Under the pieces are notes generated by a model. The model was not told the DNA's origin. It was given only the letters and a program-made list of their open reading frames with translations, and ran no database searches. Below are positions 52,963 through 61,991 of a stretch of 64,000 bases of DNA, piece by piece. The position numbers and the translations under genes are program-made. Position 1 is the stretch's first letter. The number at the start of each line of letters is the position of its first letter. Source of the DNA: Pseudomonas anatoliensis (GTDB taxonomy: Bacteria; Pseudomonadota; Gammaproteobacteria; Pseudomonadales; Pseudomonadaceae); contig NZ_JACVHC010000005.1 in NCBI RefSeq assembly GCF_017976235.1, positions 124,001 through 188,000 of the forward strand. The letters are read 5' to 3'.

Positions 52963-53727
52963 TTATTTCTTGGCAGCAGCCTTGGCTTTTGCACCGCGCT
53001 GACGCTGCGCCTCGAACAGGCACACGCCGGTGGCCACCGAAACGTTGAGACTGCTGACGCTACCGGCCATCGGCAGGTTCACCAGATAGTCGCAATGCTC
53101 ACGGGTCAGGCGACGCATGCCCTTGCCTTCGGCACCCATGATCAGGATGGTCGGGCCAGTCAGATCCTGGTCATAGATACTGACCTCGGCCTCGCCCGCC
53201 GTGCCGACAACCCACAGACCGCGCTGCTGGAGCTTTTCCAGAGTGCGCGCCAGGTTGGTCACTGCAACCAGCGGAATCACTTCCGCCGCGCCGCAGGCCA
53301 CTTTACGCACGACAGGCGTCAGGGTGGCTGACTTGTCTTTTGGCACGATGACTGCCAGCGCACCGGCAGCATCTGCCGAACGCAGGCAGGCGCCGAGGTT
53401 GTGCGGATCGGTCACGCCGTCGAGCACCAGCAACAGTGGCGCACCGTCGGTGCGATCGAGCAATTCGTCGAGCATTGCCTCGCCCCAGACCTGGCTCGGA
53501 CTGACGTCCGCCACCACACCCTGGTGCACGCCTTCAACCCAGGCGTCCATCTCACGACGCTCGGCCTGACCCACCTGGACACGATTCTCGTTGGCCAGTT
53601 CGATCAAGGTCTGCACGCGCGGATCGTTGCGGCTTTCAGCCAGCCAGATCTGCTTGACGCGCTTGGGGTGGTGACGCAGCAACGCTTCTACCGCGTGAAC
53701 GCCGTAGATTTTTTCCAACTGACTCAT
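52963..53727 (-). CDS. rlmB: 23S rRNA (guanosine-2'-O)-methyltransferase RlmB
   Basis: A 254-residue SPOUT methyltransferase. The N-terminal substrate-binding domain begins SQLEKIYGVHAVEALLRHHP; the trefoil-knot domain has DGVTDPHNLGACLRSADAAG, LIMGAEGKGMRRLTREHCD and the last motif MAGSVSSLNVSVATGVCLFE. It methylates G2251 of 23S rRNA. The four-base overlap with the rnr stop shows coupling. Confidence 0.96.
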   Translation of the reverse strand: MSQLEKIYGVHAVEALLRHHPKRVKQIWLAESRNDPRVQTLIELANENRVQVGQAERREMDAWVEGVHQGVVADVSPSQVWGEAMLDELLDRTDGAPLLLVLDGVTDPHNLGACLRSADAAGALAVIVPKDKSATLTPVVRKVACGAAEVIPLVAVTNLARTLEKLQQRGLWVVGTAGEAEVSIYDQDLTGPTILIMGAEGKGMRRLTREHCDYLVNLPMAGSVSSLNVSVATGVCLFEAQRQRGAKAKAAAKK

Positions 53728-56354
53728 GACTTCGCCTTCGGTTTACGTGCCCCGCCACTTTTGGCTGGAGCCGAACCCGCTTTCGGCGGGCCTTTACGGT
53801 GCTTGCTCGGTTTGGCTGGCTTGCCGCCGGTCGCATTCTCAGGCGCCGACCGTCCGGTCTTTCCCCCGGACGCCGCTTTACCACCGTTTTTCGCATCGGC
53901 GAGCAAAGCCTGCTTCATTTCACGGCTTTTGCGCAGCTCGGCGTTTTTCGCCACGGCGTCGCTCGGGCGATAGGCTTCACTGGCCTTTTCCTTGGCAGGA
54001 CGGCGGCCAGCGGTTTTCGCTGGAGCCGGTTCTGCCGCAGACTTGGCAGCGGGCGCAGCAGTTTCGGCGCCACGCTTCTTGCGACCAATCGGTGCGCTGA
54101 TGGTTTTTTCGGCCATCTCGAAGTCGATCTTGCGCTCGTCGAGATCGACACGCATGACGCGCACCTCAACGGTGTCACCAAGACGGAAGCTGCGACCGGT
54201 ACGCTCGCCCGCCAGGCGGTGATGCACAGGGTCGAAGTGGTAGTAGTCGCCCGGCAGTGCGGTGACATGGACCAGACCTTCGACATAGATATCGGTCAGC
54301 TCGACGAACAAACCAAAACCGGTCACGGCAGTGATCACGCCTGGGAACGATTCGCCCACGCGATCCTTCATGAACTCGCACTTGAGCCAGTTCACTACGT
54401 CACGAGTGGCTTCGTCGGCACGGCGCTCGCTCATCGAGCATTGCTCGCCGAGTTGCTCCAGCGCTGCTTCGTCGTACGGATAAATGCGCGCCTTCGGAAT
54501 AGTCATCGCACCGGCACGGCGAACGTGCGGGGTGTCCTGTTTCGAATGGATCACACTGCGGATCGCGCGGTGCGTGAGCAAGTCCGGGTAACGACGGATC
54601 GGCGAAGTGAAGTGGGTATAGGCTTCGTAATTCAGACCGAAGTGGCCTTGGTTATCAGCGCTGTACACCGCCTGACTCAGCGAGCGCAGCATCACAGTCT
54701 GGATCAGATGGAAATCCGGACGGTCCTTGATGCTGGCCAGCAGTGCCTGGTAATCCTTCGGCGACGGGCCGTCCTTGCCTTTGTGCAGGGACAGACCAAG
54801 CTCACCGAGGAATGCGCGCAGTTTCTCCAGACGCTCCGGCGGCGGACCGTTGTGAACGCGATACAACGCGGGTATTTCGTGCTTCTTCAGGAATTCAGCG
54901 GTGGCCACGTTGGCCGCCAGCATGCATTCCTCGATCAGCTTGTGCGCGTCGTTACGAACGGTTGGACGGATCTCGGCAATCTTGCGCTCGGTCCCGAAGA
55001 TGATGCGGGTTTCCTGCGTTTCGAAATCGATCGCGCCGCGTACGTGACGAGCGGCCAGCAAAACCTTGTACAACGCATAAAGCTGCTTGAGGTGCGGCAG
55101 AACGTCGTTGTACTCACCGCGAAGCTGACGCGCCTCGGTAAGTTTCGGCGTTTCCAGCATCGCGCTGACCTTGTTGTAGGTCAGACGAGCGTGGGAATGG
55201 ATCACCGCTTCATAGAAGCAGTAGTCAGTCATTTCACCGGACTTGGAGATGGTCATCTCGCAAACCATGGCCAGACGATCGACATGCGGGTTCAGCGAGC
55301 ACAGGCCATTGGACAGTTGCTCAGGCAGCATCGGCACTACACGCTCGGGGAAGTACACCGAGTTGCCACGAACCTGAGATTCATTGTCCAGCGCCGAACC
55401 GATCTTCACGTAGCTGGAGACGTCGGCAATGGCCACGTACAACTTCCAGCCGCCGGAGAACAGGCGCAACTTGCCAGGCTTGGCTTCGCAGTAGACCGCG
55501 TCATCGAAGTCGCGAGCATCTTCACCGTCAATGGTCACGAACGGCAGATGGCGCAGGTCGATGCGCTTCTCTTTGTCTTTCTCTTCGACTTCAGGCTTGA
55601 GCTTGGCGGCTTCTTTCAAGACCGCTTCAGGCCAGACATGCGGGATATCGTAAGCGCGCAAGGCGACATCGATTTCCATGCCCGGTGCCATGTAGTTGCC
55701 CACGACTTCAACCACATCGCCTTGCGGCTGGAAGCGTGGCGTCGGCCAGTGAGTGATCTTCACTTCGACAAACTGACCGATTTGAGCGTTGGCGTTACGG
55801 CCCGGCGTGACCAGCACTTCCTGCTGGATCTTCGGATTGTCCGCGACGACGAAACCAATACCGCCCTCTTCGAAGTAGCGGCCGACGATGGTTTCGTGAG
55901 CACGCGAGACCACTTCGACGATCATGCCTTCGCGGCGACCGCGACGGTCGAGGCCGGAAACACGGGCCAGCGCACGGTCACCGTCGAACACCAGGCGCAT
56001 TTGCGCCGGGCTCATGAACAGGTCGTCGCTGCCGTCGTCCGGCACCAAAAAGCCGAAACCGTCCCGGTGCCCGCTGATGCGGCCCAGGATCAGGTCGAGT
56101 TTATCCACCGGCGCATAAGTGCCACGACGGGTGTAAATCAGTTGAGCGTCGCGCTCCATTGCGCGCAGACGGCGGCGCAGGGCTTCGATCTGGTCTTCAG
56201 TGGTCAGACCAAACTCTTCGACCAGTTGCTCGCGGGCAGCTGGCGAACCTCGATCAGCGAGGTGCTGAAGGATCAGTTCGCGGCTTGGAATAGGGTTATC
56301 ATATTTTTCCGCTTCACGAGCGGCCTCGGGATCGAGGGACTGCCAATCGGCCAT
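53724..56354 (-). CDS. rnr: Ribonuclease R
   Basis: An 876-residue processive 3'-5' exoribonuclease. Order of domains: helix-turn-helix (about 25-90), two cold-shock domains (90-250), the RNB catalytic core (DLRHLPFVTIDGEDARDFDDAVY with the metal-binding Asp residues; YTHFTSPIRRYPDLLTHRAI), an S1 domain (GVITAVTGFGLFVELTDIYVEGLVH) and a Lys/Ala-rich basic tail of about 110 residues. It degrades structured RNA and works in rRNA and tmRNA quality control. It leads the rnr-rlmB operon. Confidence 0.96.
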   Translation of the reverse strand: MADWQSLDPEAAREAEKYDNPIPSRELILQHLADRGSPAAREQLVEEFGLTTEDQIEALRRRLRAMERDAQLIYTRRGTYAPVDKLDLILGRISGHRDGFGFLVPDDGSDDLFMSPAQMRLVFDGDRALARVSGLDRRGRREGMIVEVVSRAHETIVGRYFEEGGIGFVVADNPKIQQEVLVTPGRNANAQIGQFVEVKITHWPTPRFQPQGDVVEVVGNYMAPGMEIDVALRAYDIPHVWPEAVLKEAAKLKPEVEEKDKEKRIDLRHLPFVTIDGEDARDFDDAVYCEAKPGKLRLFSGGWKLYVAIADVSSYVKIGSALDNESQVRGNSVYFPERVVPMLPEQLSNGLCSLNPHVDRLAMVCEMTISKSGEMTDYCFYEAVIHSHARLTYNKVSAMLETPKLTEARQLRGEYNDVLPHLKQLYALYKVLLAARHVRGAIDFETQETRIIFGTERKIAEIRPTVRNDAHKLIEECMLAANVATAEFLKKHEIPALYRVHNGPPPERLEKLRAFLGELGLSLHKGKDGPSPKDYQALLASIKDRPDFHLIQTVMLRSLSQAVYSADNQGHFGLNYEAYTHFTSPIRRYPDLLTHRAIRSVIHSKQDTPHVRRAGAMTIPKARIYPYDEAALEQLGEQCSMSERRADEATRDVVNWLKCEFMKDRVGESFPGVITAVTGFGLFVELTDIYVEGLVHVTALPGDYYHFDPVHHRLAGERTGRSFRLGDTVEVRVMRVDLDERKIDFEMAEKTISAPIGRKKRGAETAAPAAKSAAEPAPAKTAGRRPAKEKASEAYRPSDAVAKNAELRKSREMKQALLADAKNGGKAASGGKTGRSAPENATGGKPAKPSKHRKGPPKAGSAPAKSGGARKPKAKS

Positions 56355-56514
56355 TAGAGAGTTTTCACCTTGTCTATATGCGGGTTAGTTTGGCATAGGC
56401 GCCATCAAACGGGAAATTTCAGACTATAAAGGCCCATCTAGAGCACTGTATCGCCGTTTTAAACTGGTTTTGAACACCGCTGGTAAAAAAAATCAAAAAA
56501 ATCGGCAGCAGGGG

Positions 56515-56543
56515 TTTACAGTTAAAAAGGCGCTCCGTATAGT
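56515..56543 (+). promoter_or_regulatory. Sigma-70 promoter of the first tRNA-Leu
   Basis: TTTACA and TATAGT are separated by exactly 17 bases, ending 36 bases before the tRNA. The GC-rich GCGC after the -10 box suggests a stringent-response discriminator. Confidence 0.85.
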
Positions 56544-56579
56544 GCGCGCCATCGACGACGCACAAGCGCTGCCGATACT

Positions 56580-56666
56580 GCCCAGATGGTGAAATTGGTA
56601 GACACGCCAGCTTCAGGTGCTGGTGACCGCAAGGTCGTGGAAGTTCGAGTCTTCTTCTGGGCACCA
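56580..56666 (+). tRNA. tRNA-Leu (anticodon CAG)
   Basis: An 87-base gene including an encoded CCA end. The acceptor arms GCCCAGA and TCTGGGC pair, the anticodon stem CCAGC/GCTGG encloses TTCAGGT so the anticodon is CAG, and a long variable arm TGACCGCAAGGTCG marks a class II tRNA. It reads CUG, the main leucine codon in this GC-rich genome. Confidence 0.97.
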
Positions 56667-56705
56667 ATTTCGAGTTTGAGACTAGATCAGTTTCAAGACT
56701 CACAC

Positions 56706-56730
56706 AAAAACCCGCGAAAGCGGGTTTTTT
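56706..56730 (+). terminator. Terminator of the first tRNA-Leu unit
   Basis: AAAAACCCGC pairs with GCGGGTTTTTT around GAAA. Confidence 0.92.
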
Positions 56731-56783
56731 GCATTCTAAGGAAAGGATTTGTTAAAACCGATTTATTAAAATTAAATCAGGGG

Positions 56784-56812
56784 TTTACAGATCAAAAAGC
56801 GCTCCGTATAGT
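56784..56812 (+). promoter_or_regulatory. Sigma-70 promoter of the second tRNA-Leu
   Basis: TTTACA and TATAGT are again separated by 17 bases; the spacer and discriminator nearly repeat those of the first unit. Confidence 0.85.
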
Positions 56813-56847
56813 GCGCCACATCAACAGCGGCAACGCTTGCGATGATT

Positions 56848-56934
56848 GCCCAGATGGTGAAATTGGTAGACACGCCAGCTTCAGGTGCTGGTGACCGCAA
56901 GGTCGTGGAAGTTCGAGTCTTCTTCTGGGCACCA
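56848..56934 (+). tRNA. tRNA-Leu (anticodon CAG), second copy
   Basis: Identical along its 87 bases to the first copy as far as I can compare, including the CCA end. Each copy has its own promoter and terminator, so the pair is a tandem duplication of a whole transcription unit. Confidence 0.97.
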
Positions 56935-56967
56935 ATTCAAATTCAAGGTTACGACCCTGAATTTCTC

Positions 56968-56991
56968 AAAAACCCGCGAAAGCGGGTTTTT
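56968..56991 (+). terminator. Terminator of the second tRNA-Leu unit
   Basis: The same AACCCGC/GCGGGTT stem with a GAAA loop, followed by a T-run. Confidence 0.92.
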
Positions 56992-57048
56992 GCGTTTCTG
57001 CTCTCCTGAAACTCCAAGCGACCCACTCGAAATTCGATTGCCCCCCCC

Positions 57049-57134
57049 TGTAGGAGCTGCCGAAGGCTGCGATCTTTTGATCTTGTTTTTTGAAAGCAAA
57101 AGTCAAAAGATCGCAGCCTTCGGCAGCTCCTACA
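57049..57134. repeat. Inverted repeat pair, family B
   Basis: TGTAGGAGCTGCCGAAGGCT and its inverted copy surround TCTTGTTTTTTGAAAGCAAA, in the gap between the tRNA genes and the iron transporter. Confidence 0.87.
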
Positions 57135-57195
57135 AGGACGAGCAGCAACTGCAGTACCAGACCCCGACCAACCCCGCAAGGCGCACTTGAGAAAC

Positions 57196-57214
57196 AATAT
57201 CGTTTATCATTGTT
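57196..57214 (+). promoter_or_regulatory. Candidate Fur box upstream of the iron transporter
   Basis: AATATCGTTTATCATTGTT matches about 12 of 19 positions of the Fur consensus, including the ATCATT core, 38 bases before the fbpA-like ATG. Confidence 0.5.
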
Positions 57215-57251
57215 GCAAGATTTTGCAATGCGACAGTGAGGAACCCTGAGA

Positions 57252-58262
57252 ATGACGTTTCGAAATACCCTGCGCCGAGGCTTGACCTTCACCCTTCTCG
57301 GCCTGGCACTCGCCACTCCCCTCACCCAGGCTGCCGATGCGGTTTCCCTGACTCTCTACAACGGCCAGCACAAGGAAGTCGGCGATGCGATCGCCAAAGC
57401 CTTCGAAGCCAAGACCGGCATACACGTTAATGTCCGCAAGGGCAGCAGCAATCAGCTTGCCAGCCAGATCGTCGAAGAAGGCGACCGCTCGCCCGCCGAC
57501 GTGATCTACACCGAAGAATCCCCGCCACTGAACAAACTTGGCGAGCAAGGCCTGCTGGCCAAGGCCGATGACGCCACCCTGGCTGTGCTGCCGGAAAAAT
57601 ACGTCGCGAGTAACGGCACCTGGATCGGCGTGACCGCCCGGGTCCGCGTGGTTGCCTACAACCCGAAACTGATCGATGAGAAAGACCTGCCGAAATCGGT
57701 GATGGAGTTCTCCGATCCGCAATGGCAAGGCAAAGTCGGCTTCGTGCCAACCAGCGGCGCGTTCCAGGAACAGGCCGTGGCCATTATCAAGATGCACGGT
57801 CGTGACGCCGCCGAAGAATGGCTGACCGGTCTGCGCGCATTCGGCAAGACTTACAGCAACAACATGGTCGCGCTCAAAGCGGTGGAAAACGGCGAAGTCG
57901 CCACCGTGCTGGTGAACAACTACTACTGGTTCGCCCTGCAGCGCGAGAAAGGCAAACTGGATTCGAAACTGCACTACTTCACCGGCGGCGACGTCGGCGG
58001 CTTGATCACCGTCTCCAGTGCCGCTGTGCTGAAATCCAGCAAACATCCAAAAGAAGCCCAGCAATTCCTCGCCTATATGGCCAGCGAAGAAGGTCAGCGG
58101 GTGATCACTCAGACCACCGCCGAATATCCGCTGCACAAAGGTATGGCATCGGATCGCGGCCTCAAGCCGTTCAGCGAGCTGGAAGCGCCGAATGTCACCC
58201 CGGCCGACCTGGGTAATGCTGAAGAAGCACTGGAACTGGAACGTGAAGTTGGCTTGAACTGA
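57252..58262 (+). CDS. Periplasmic Fe(III)-binding protein (FbpA/HitA-like)
   Basis: A 336-residue type II periplasmic binding protein. A signal peptide ends LTQAADA (about residue 29). The mature protein starts VSLTLYNGQHKEVGDAIAKAF and has the paired iron-ligand tyrosines in VLVNNYYWFALQREKG, as in FbpA/HitA. It would hand ferric iron to the permease whose ATG overlaps its stop by one base (TGATG). AGGAACCC precedes the ATG. The upstream Fur-like site fits iron control. Confidence 0.9.
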   Translation: MTFRNTLRRGLTFTLLGLALATPLTQAADAVSLTLYNGQHKEVGDAIAKAFEAKTGIHVNVRKGSSNQLASQIVEEGDRSPADVIYTEESPPLNKLGEQGLLAKADDATLAVLPEKYVASNGTWIGVTARVRVVAYNPKLIDEKDLPKSVMEFSDPQWQGKVGFVPTSGAFQEQAVAIIKMHGRDAAEEWLTGLRAFGKTYSNNMVALKAVENGEVATVLVNNYYWFALQREKGKLDSKLHYFTGGDVGGLITVSSAAVLKSSKHPKEAQQFLAYMASEEGQRVITQTTAEYPLHKGMASDRGLKPFSELEAPNVTPADLGNAEEALELEREVGLN

Positions 58263-59827
58263 TGACCGCATCGTTAGCCACCCCCGCCGCGCGCGGGGGG
58301 TACGTGCCACGACGCAAGCGGCCGTCGATCTGGCTGGTGCTGCCAGTGTTGTTGCTGGTGGTGATGAGCCTGCTGCCGCTGGCGTATGTCGGGCTGAAAA
58401 CGTGGCAGGCCGGCTGGGCCGAAGCGCTGCACTTGTTGTGGCGCCCTTACGTTTTCGGCCTGCTGCGCAACACCTTGGCATTGATGGTCGGCGTGACCGT
58501 CACCTGCGGCGTGATCGGTCTGTCGCTGGCCTGGCTGCTGGAACGCAGCAATTTGCCGGGACGACGTCTATGGGGCGTGATTTTATGCCTGCCGTTCGCG
58601 GTACCGGCATTTGTCAGCAGCTTCACCTGGGTGTCGTTGAGCGCACAGTTCGAAGGCCTTGGCGGTGCGATTCTGGTGATGAGCCTGTCGAAATACCCGC
58701 TGATTTTCTTGCCTGTCGCAGCGACCCTGCGCAATCTCGATCCATCCCTTGAAGAATCCGCCCGCACCCTGGGCCAGAACCGTTGGGGGGTGTTTTTTCG
58801 CGTCACCCTCCCCCTGCTCTGGCCATCGCTGCTGGCCGGCTCGTTGCTGATCGCCTTGCACATGCTGGTGGAGTTTGGCGCGCTGTCGATCATTGGTCTG
58901 CAAACCTTCACCACGGCGATCTATCAGCAGTTCGAACTGGAGTTCAGCAACGCTAATGCGGCGATGCTTTCTGCGGTATTGCTAGCGCTGTGCCTGGTGC
59001 TGTTATGGCTGGAACTGCGCGTGCGCGGCAAGGGCCGACACGTACGCACCGGCCAGGGCGCGGCACGTCAGGCCGAACAAGTCAGGCTCGGATCCTGGGC
59101 CGCTGTCGGTCAGGTGTATTGCCTGACGCTGGCGATTATCGGCAGCGGGATTCCGCTGGGCATGTTGGCGTATTGGCTGGCCGTCGGGTCATCGGCGGCA
59201 TTCCCGGTCGCGGCAATTACCGAGGCGCTGCTGTCGTCGCTGGCGTTGTCACTGGGTGGCGCAGCGCTGTGCCTGCTGCTGGCGGTGCCGGTCGGCCTGC
59301 TGGTGGTGCGTTACAAAGGTCAACTGGCGATCTGGGCCGAGCGCCTGCCGTATCTGTTGCATGCACTGCCAGGTCTGGTGATCGCTCTGACGCTGGTGTA
59401 TTTCGCCCTGCATTACGTGCCGGCGCTGTACCAGACATCTGGTTTGCTGCTGATCGCTTATGCGCTGCTGTTTTTGCCGTTGGCTCAGGCGCCGATTCGC
59501 ACCGCCCTGAACAAGGCTGCGCCGCAACTCGAAGAAGCCGCGCGCACTTTGGGCGCATCGTCGTTCACGGCGTTTTGTCGGGTGACGCTGCCGATCATTT
59601 TCCCGGCATTGGGCGCGGCGTTTGCGTTGGTGTTTCTGGATGCGATGAAGGAATTGACGGCGACTTTGCTGTTGAGTCCGACCGGACTCAACACCTTGGC
59701 GACCGAAGTATGGGCGCACACTGCGAATGTCGAGTTTGCAGCGGCGGCGCCTTATGCGGCGTTGTTGATATTGGTTTCGGGATTGCCCGTCTATCTGCTT
59801 ACGACGCGGATGTATTTGAGCCGCTGA
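58262..59827 (+). CDS. Fe(III) ABC transporter permease (FbpB-like)
   Basis: A 521-residue permease with about 12 membrane helices in two homologous halves. Each half carries the ATPase docking loop: EESARTLGQNRWGVFFRVTLP at about 160 and EEAARTLGASSFTAFCRVTLP at about 420. That fused layout is typical of FbpB/HitB and thiamine-type permeases. The ATPase gene (fbpC) usually follows, but here the next element is a repeat and then an opposing chemoreceptor gene, so the ATPase must come from elsewhere. Confidence 0.9.
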   Translation: MTASLATPAARGGYVPRRKRPSIWLVLPVLLLVVMSLLPLAYVGLKTWQAGWAEALHLLWRPYVFGLLRNTLALMVGVTVTCGVIGLSLAWLLERSNLPGRRLWGVILCLPFAVPAFVSSFTWVSLSAQFEGLGGAILVMSLSKYPLIFLPVAATLRNLDPSLEESARTLGQNRWGVFFRVTLPLLWPSLLAGSLLIALHMLVEFGALSIIGLQTFTTAIYQQFELEFSNANAAMLSAVLLALCLVLLWLELRVRGKGRHVRTGQGAARQAEQVRLGSWAAVGQVYCLTLAIIGSGIPLGMLAYWLAVGSSAAFPVAAITEALLSSLALSLGGAALCLLLAVPVGLLVVRYKGQLAIWAERLPYLLHALPGLVIALTLVYFALHYVPALYQTSGLLLIAYALLFLPLAQAPIRTALNKAAPQLEEAARTLGASSFTAFCRVTLPIIFPALGAAFALVFLDAMKELTATLLLSPTGLNTLATEVWAHTANVEFAAAAPYAALLILVSGLPVYLLTTRMYLSR

Positions 59828-59834
59828 CAAAGCA

Positions 59835-59913
59835 AAAAGATCGCAGCCTTCGGCAGCTCCTACAGGGGATTTTGCGTTTCCCTGCAGGAGCTGCCGAAGG
59901 CTGCGATCTTTTG
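59835..59913. repeat. Inverted repeat pair, family B
   Basis: AAAAAGATCGCAGCCTTCGG and its inverted copy lie between the convergent permease and chemoreceptor genes, overlapping neither. Confidence 0.86.
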
Positions 59914-59917
59914 GTCT

Positions 59918-61852
59918 TCAGGCCCGAAACTGCCCCAGGCTCGCCTTAAGCTGCGCAGCCAAGCCATCCAGGACCTTGCCACTGGCCGTGGTTTCCACCA
60001 CAGCCTGAGCCGCTTTTTCAGCCTGCACATGAATCGTCTCGACGCGCCCACGTACCGCTTGCGCACCCGCAGCCTGATGCGCCGCCGCCTGCGTTGCCAA
60101 ACCAATCGCCGCGTGCACCTGCTCGACCGAAGCTTGCACCGACTGCTGCAACCGCGCACTGTCGCGCAGCACCAGCAAACCTTCACTGGCCTGACGCCCG
60201 GCCTGGCCAATCGCCTCGACCGCCTCCCGCGCGCCCTGCTGCAATGCGACGATGTGTGCCTGAATGTCGCCGGTAGAGCTTTGTGTCTTGCTCGCCAGCG
60301 CCCGGACTTCGTCTGCCACAACAGCGAACCCCCGCCCGGTTTCGCCAGCCCGCGCTGCTTCGATCGCAGCGTTCAATGCCAGCAGGTTGGTCTGCTCGGC
60401 GATCCCGTGGATGACCGTCAGTACTACTTCAATCTGTTCACTCTGCTGCGCGAGCCGCTCGATGACTTTCGCCCCGGTGTCGACCTGCCCCGCCAGCGCC
60501 TCGATCAGACTGCCGACCTTGGCCGACGTACGAGTGTTCTCATCGGTGGCCTGACGAATATCAACCACCTGCTTCAACGCTGCCTGCATCGCGTGGCTTT
60601 CCGATTGGGCCTCGTCCGCCATTTGCGAAAGCGCCCGCAGACTTTCCGCGACTTCGTCACGCTGCATCCCGGCAGCCGCATCGGCACCGGCATTGCGCAG
60701 CGTCATCGCGCCGATTTCCACACCTGTGCGCTGGGCCACATCGCCCGCCTCACGCACGATCGGCTGCAACTTGTCGACAAAGCGGTTCACCGCTGCTGCC
60801 ATGTCGCCGATCTCGTCCTTACTGTTGATCTGCACACGCTTGGTCAGGTCGCCCTCGCCCGCCGCCAGGTCGTCCATCGCTGCATTGAGCATTTTCAAGC
60901 GATTGACCACGCGATGGCCGAGCACCACGGCCAGCAGCAACAGCACGCCGCAGCCGACTAGCGCGAGGCCCATACCGATGCGCCAACGCAAGGTCGCGGC
61001 AGCGTCCTGCACAGTGCTCGCCGTGTTGGATTTCATCTCGGCGGCGGTGGACTGTGCCGATTGCAGGCGCGCGCGCATCGCTGTGGCGCTATCGGCTGCG
61101 GCGCCTTTGAGGCTGTCGCCGACCAGTTGATCGCTGCTCGCGATCAATGCCGAGAAGCGTTTGTCGAGCGCGGCCAGATCGGTCTCTACCGAGGCCGTGG
61201 AGACGCCCATCAGCACCTTGCCGATTTCAACGCCGTTAGGGCTGATCGACGCTTCGAGGTAATAAACCGACGGATCGTTCTTTGCCGCATCCAGCACTTT
61301 ATCCAGCGCACGTTCGCCCTGGCCCTTCTCCAGCAAGGCCTTGTTGATCGGATTTTCGCGATTGAGGTAACGGGTCAAATGTTGGCCAGTAGCGTCGTCG
61401 TAGACCACGAACAGCACATTGGGATTGCGCTGGGCGCGCCGGGCGAATTCGGACAGGGTTGGCACGTCGCTGTCCCACATGGCGCGGGGTGCGACGGAAG
61501 CCAGCAACTGGGCCATGTCATTGGCCGAATCCTTCAGATCCTTTTCCAGCGTCGCACGCAGTTGCGCCTGCTCGTCCTTCAGGCGTGAAGACAAGCCGGC
61601 GGTCAGACGCTGACGGGTACTGGCGGACAAGGCGTCGAGACTCGACGTAACTTCACGCCCGGCCTGCTCCAGTTCCCCGGAGAGTTTCTGGCTGTCGGCA
61701 CCGAGGCGCACCGCCAGATCCGCTTCCAGTGCCGTGACCGTGCTCCGCGTCAGGGCAACGGCCACCAACACCTGCACCAAAAGGGCGATACCAAGGGTAA
61801 CGAACACGGGCCGCAACAGACGGCTTTGTAACAGTGAGAGAACGGCTGACAC
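59918..61852 (-). CDS. Methyl-accepting chemotaxis protein
   Basis: A 644-residue chemoreceptor. A membrane helix (about 11-33, PVFVTLGIALLVQVLVAVAL) leads to a periplasmic ligand domain of about 280 residues with long helices and ARRAQRNPNVLFVVYDDATG; a second helix (IGMGLALVGCGVLLLLAVVL) precedes a HAMP domain, and the signalling domain has the near-invariant hairpin GIAEQTNLLALNAAIEAARA. The ligand is unknown. The GTG start was chosen because AGAGGG lies eight bases upstream and the first helix then follows at once; an ATG nine codons earlier lacks a site. No C-terminal CheR-binding pentapeptide is seen. Confidence 0.9.
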   Translation of the reverse strand: MSAVLSLLQSRLLRPVFVTLGIALLVQVLVAVALTRSTVTALEADLAVRLGADSQKLSGELEQAGREVTSSLDALSASTRQRLTAGLSSRLKDEQAQLRATLEKDLKDSANDMAQLLASVAPRAMWDSDVPTLSEFARRAQRNPNVLFVVYDDATGQHLTRYLNRENPINKALLEKGQGERALDKVLDAAKNDPSVYYLEASISPNGVEIGKVLMGVSTASVETDLAALDKRFSALIASSDQLVGDSLKGAAADSATAMRARLQSAQSTAAEMKSNTASTVQDAAATLRWRIGMGLALVGCGVLLLLAVVLGHRVVNRLKMLNAAMDDLAAGEGDLTKRVQINSKDEIGDMAAAVNRFVDKLQPIVREAGDVAQRTGVEIGAMTLRNAGADAAAGMQRDEVAESLRALSQMADEAQSESHAMQAALKQVVDIRQATDENTRTSAKVGSLIEALAGQVDTGAKVIERLAQQSEQIEVVLTVIHGIAEQTNLLALNAAIEAARAGETGRGFAVVADEVRALASKTQSSTGDIQAHIVALQQGAREAVEAIGQAGRQASEGLLVLRDSARLQQSVQASVEQVHAAIGLATQAAAHQAAGAQAVRGRVETIHVQAEKAAQAVVETTASGKVLDGLAAQLKASLGQFRA

Positions 61853-61946
61853 TATGAATCCCTCTACTTCTGACGCCATTAATTTGATGGCACTCTTGTA
61901 GGAAGATTCACAGCAAAGGTCATGCCGTCCTACAGGCATAAACGAC

Positions 61947-61977
61947 AAAGGCCCCGATTAAGGGGCCTTTGTTTTTT
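61947..61977. terminator. Terminator after purA
   Basis: AAAGGCCCC pairs with GGGGCCTTT around GATTA. It lies 15 bases past the purA stop codon; a better T-run lies on the plus-strand side. Confidence 0.75.
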
Positions 61978-61991
61978 ACATCAACGACTTA

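Noticed and set aside
53799..56357. 852-codon plus-strand frame opposite rnr
   Set aside because: Antisense to a complete RNase R with all domains; no ribosome binding site or recognisable motif.
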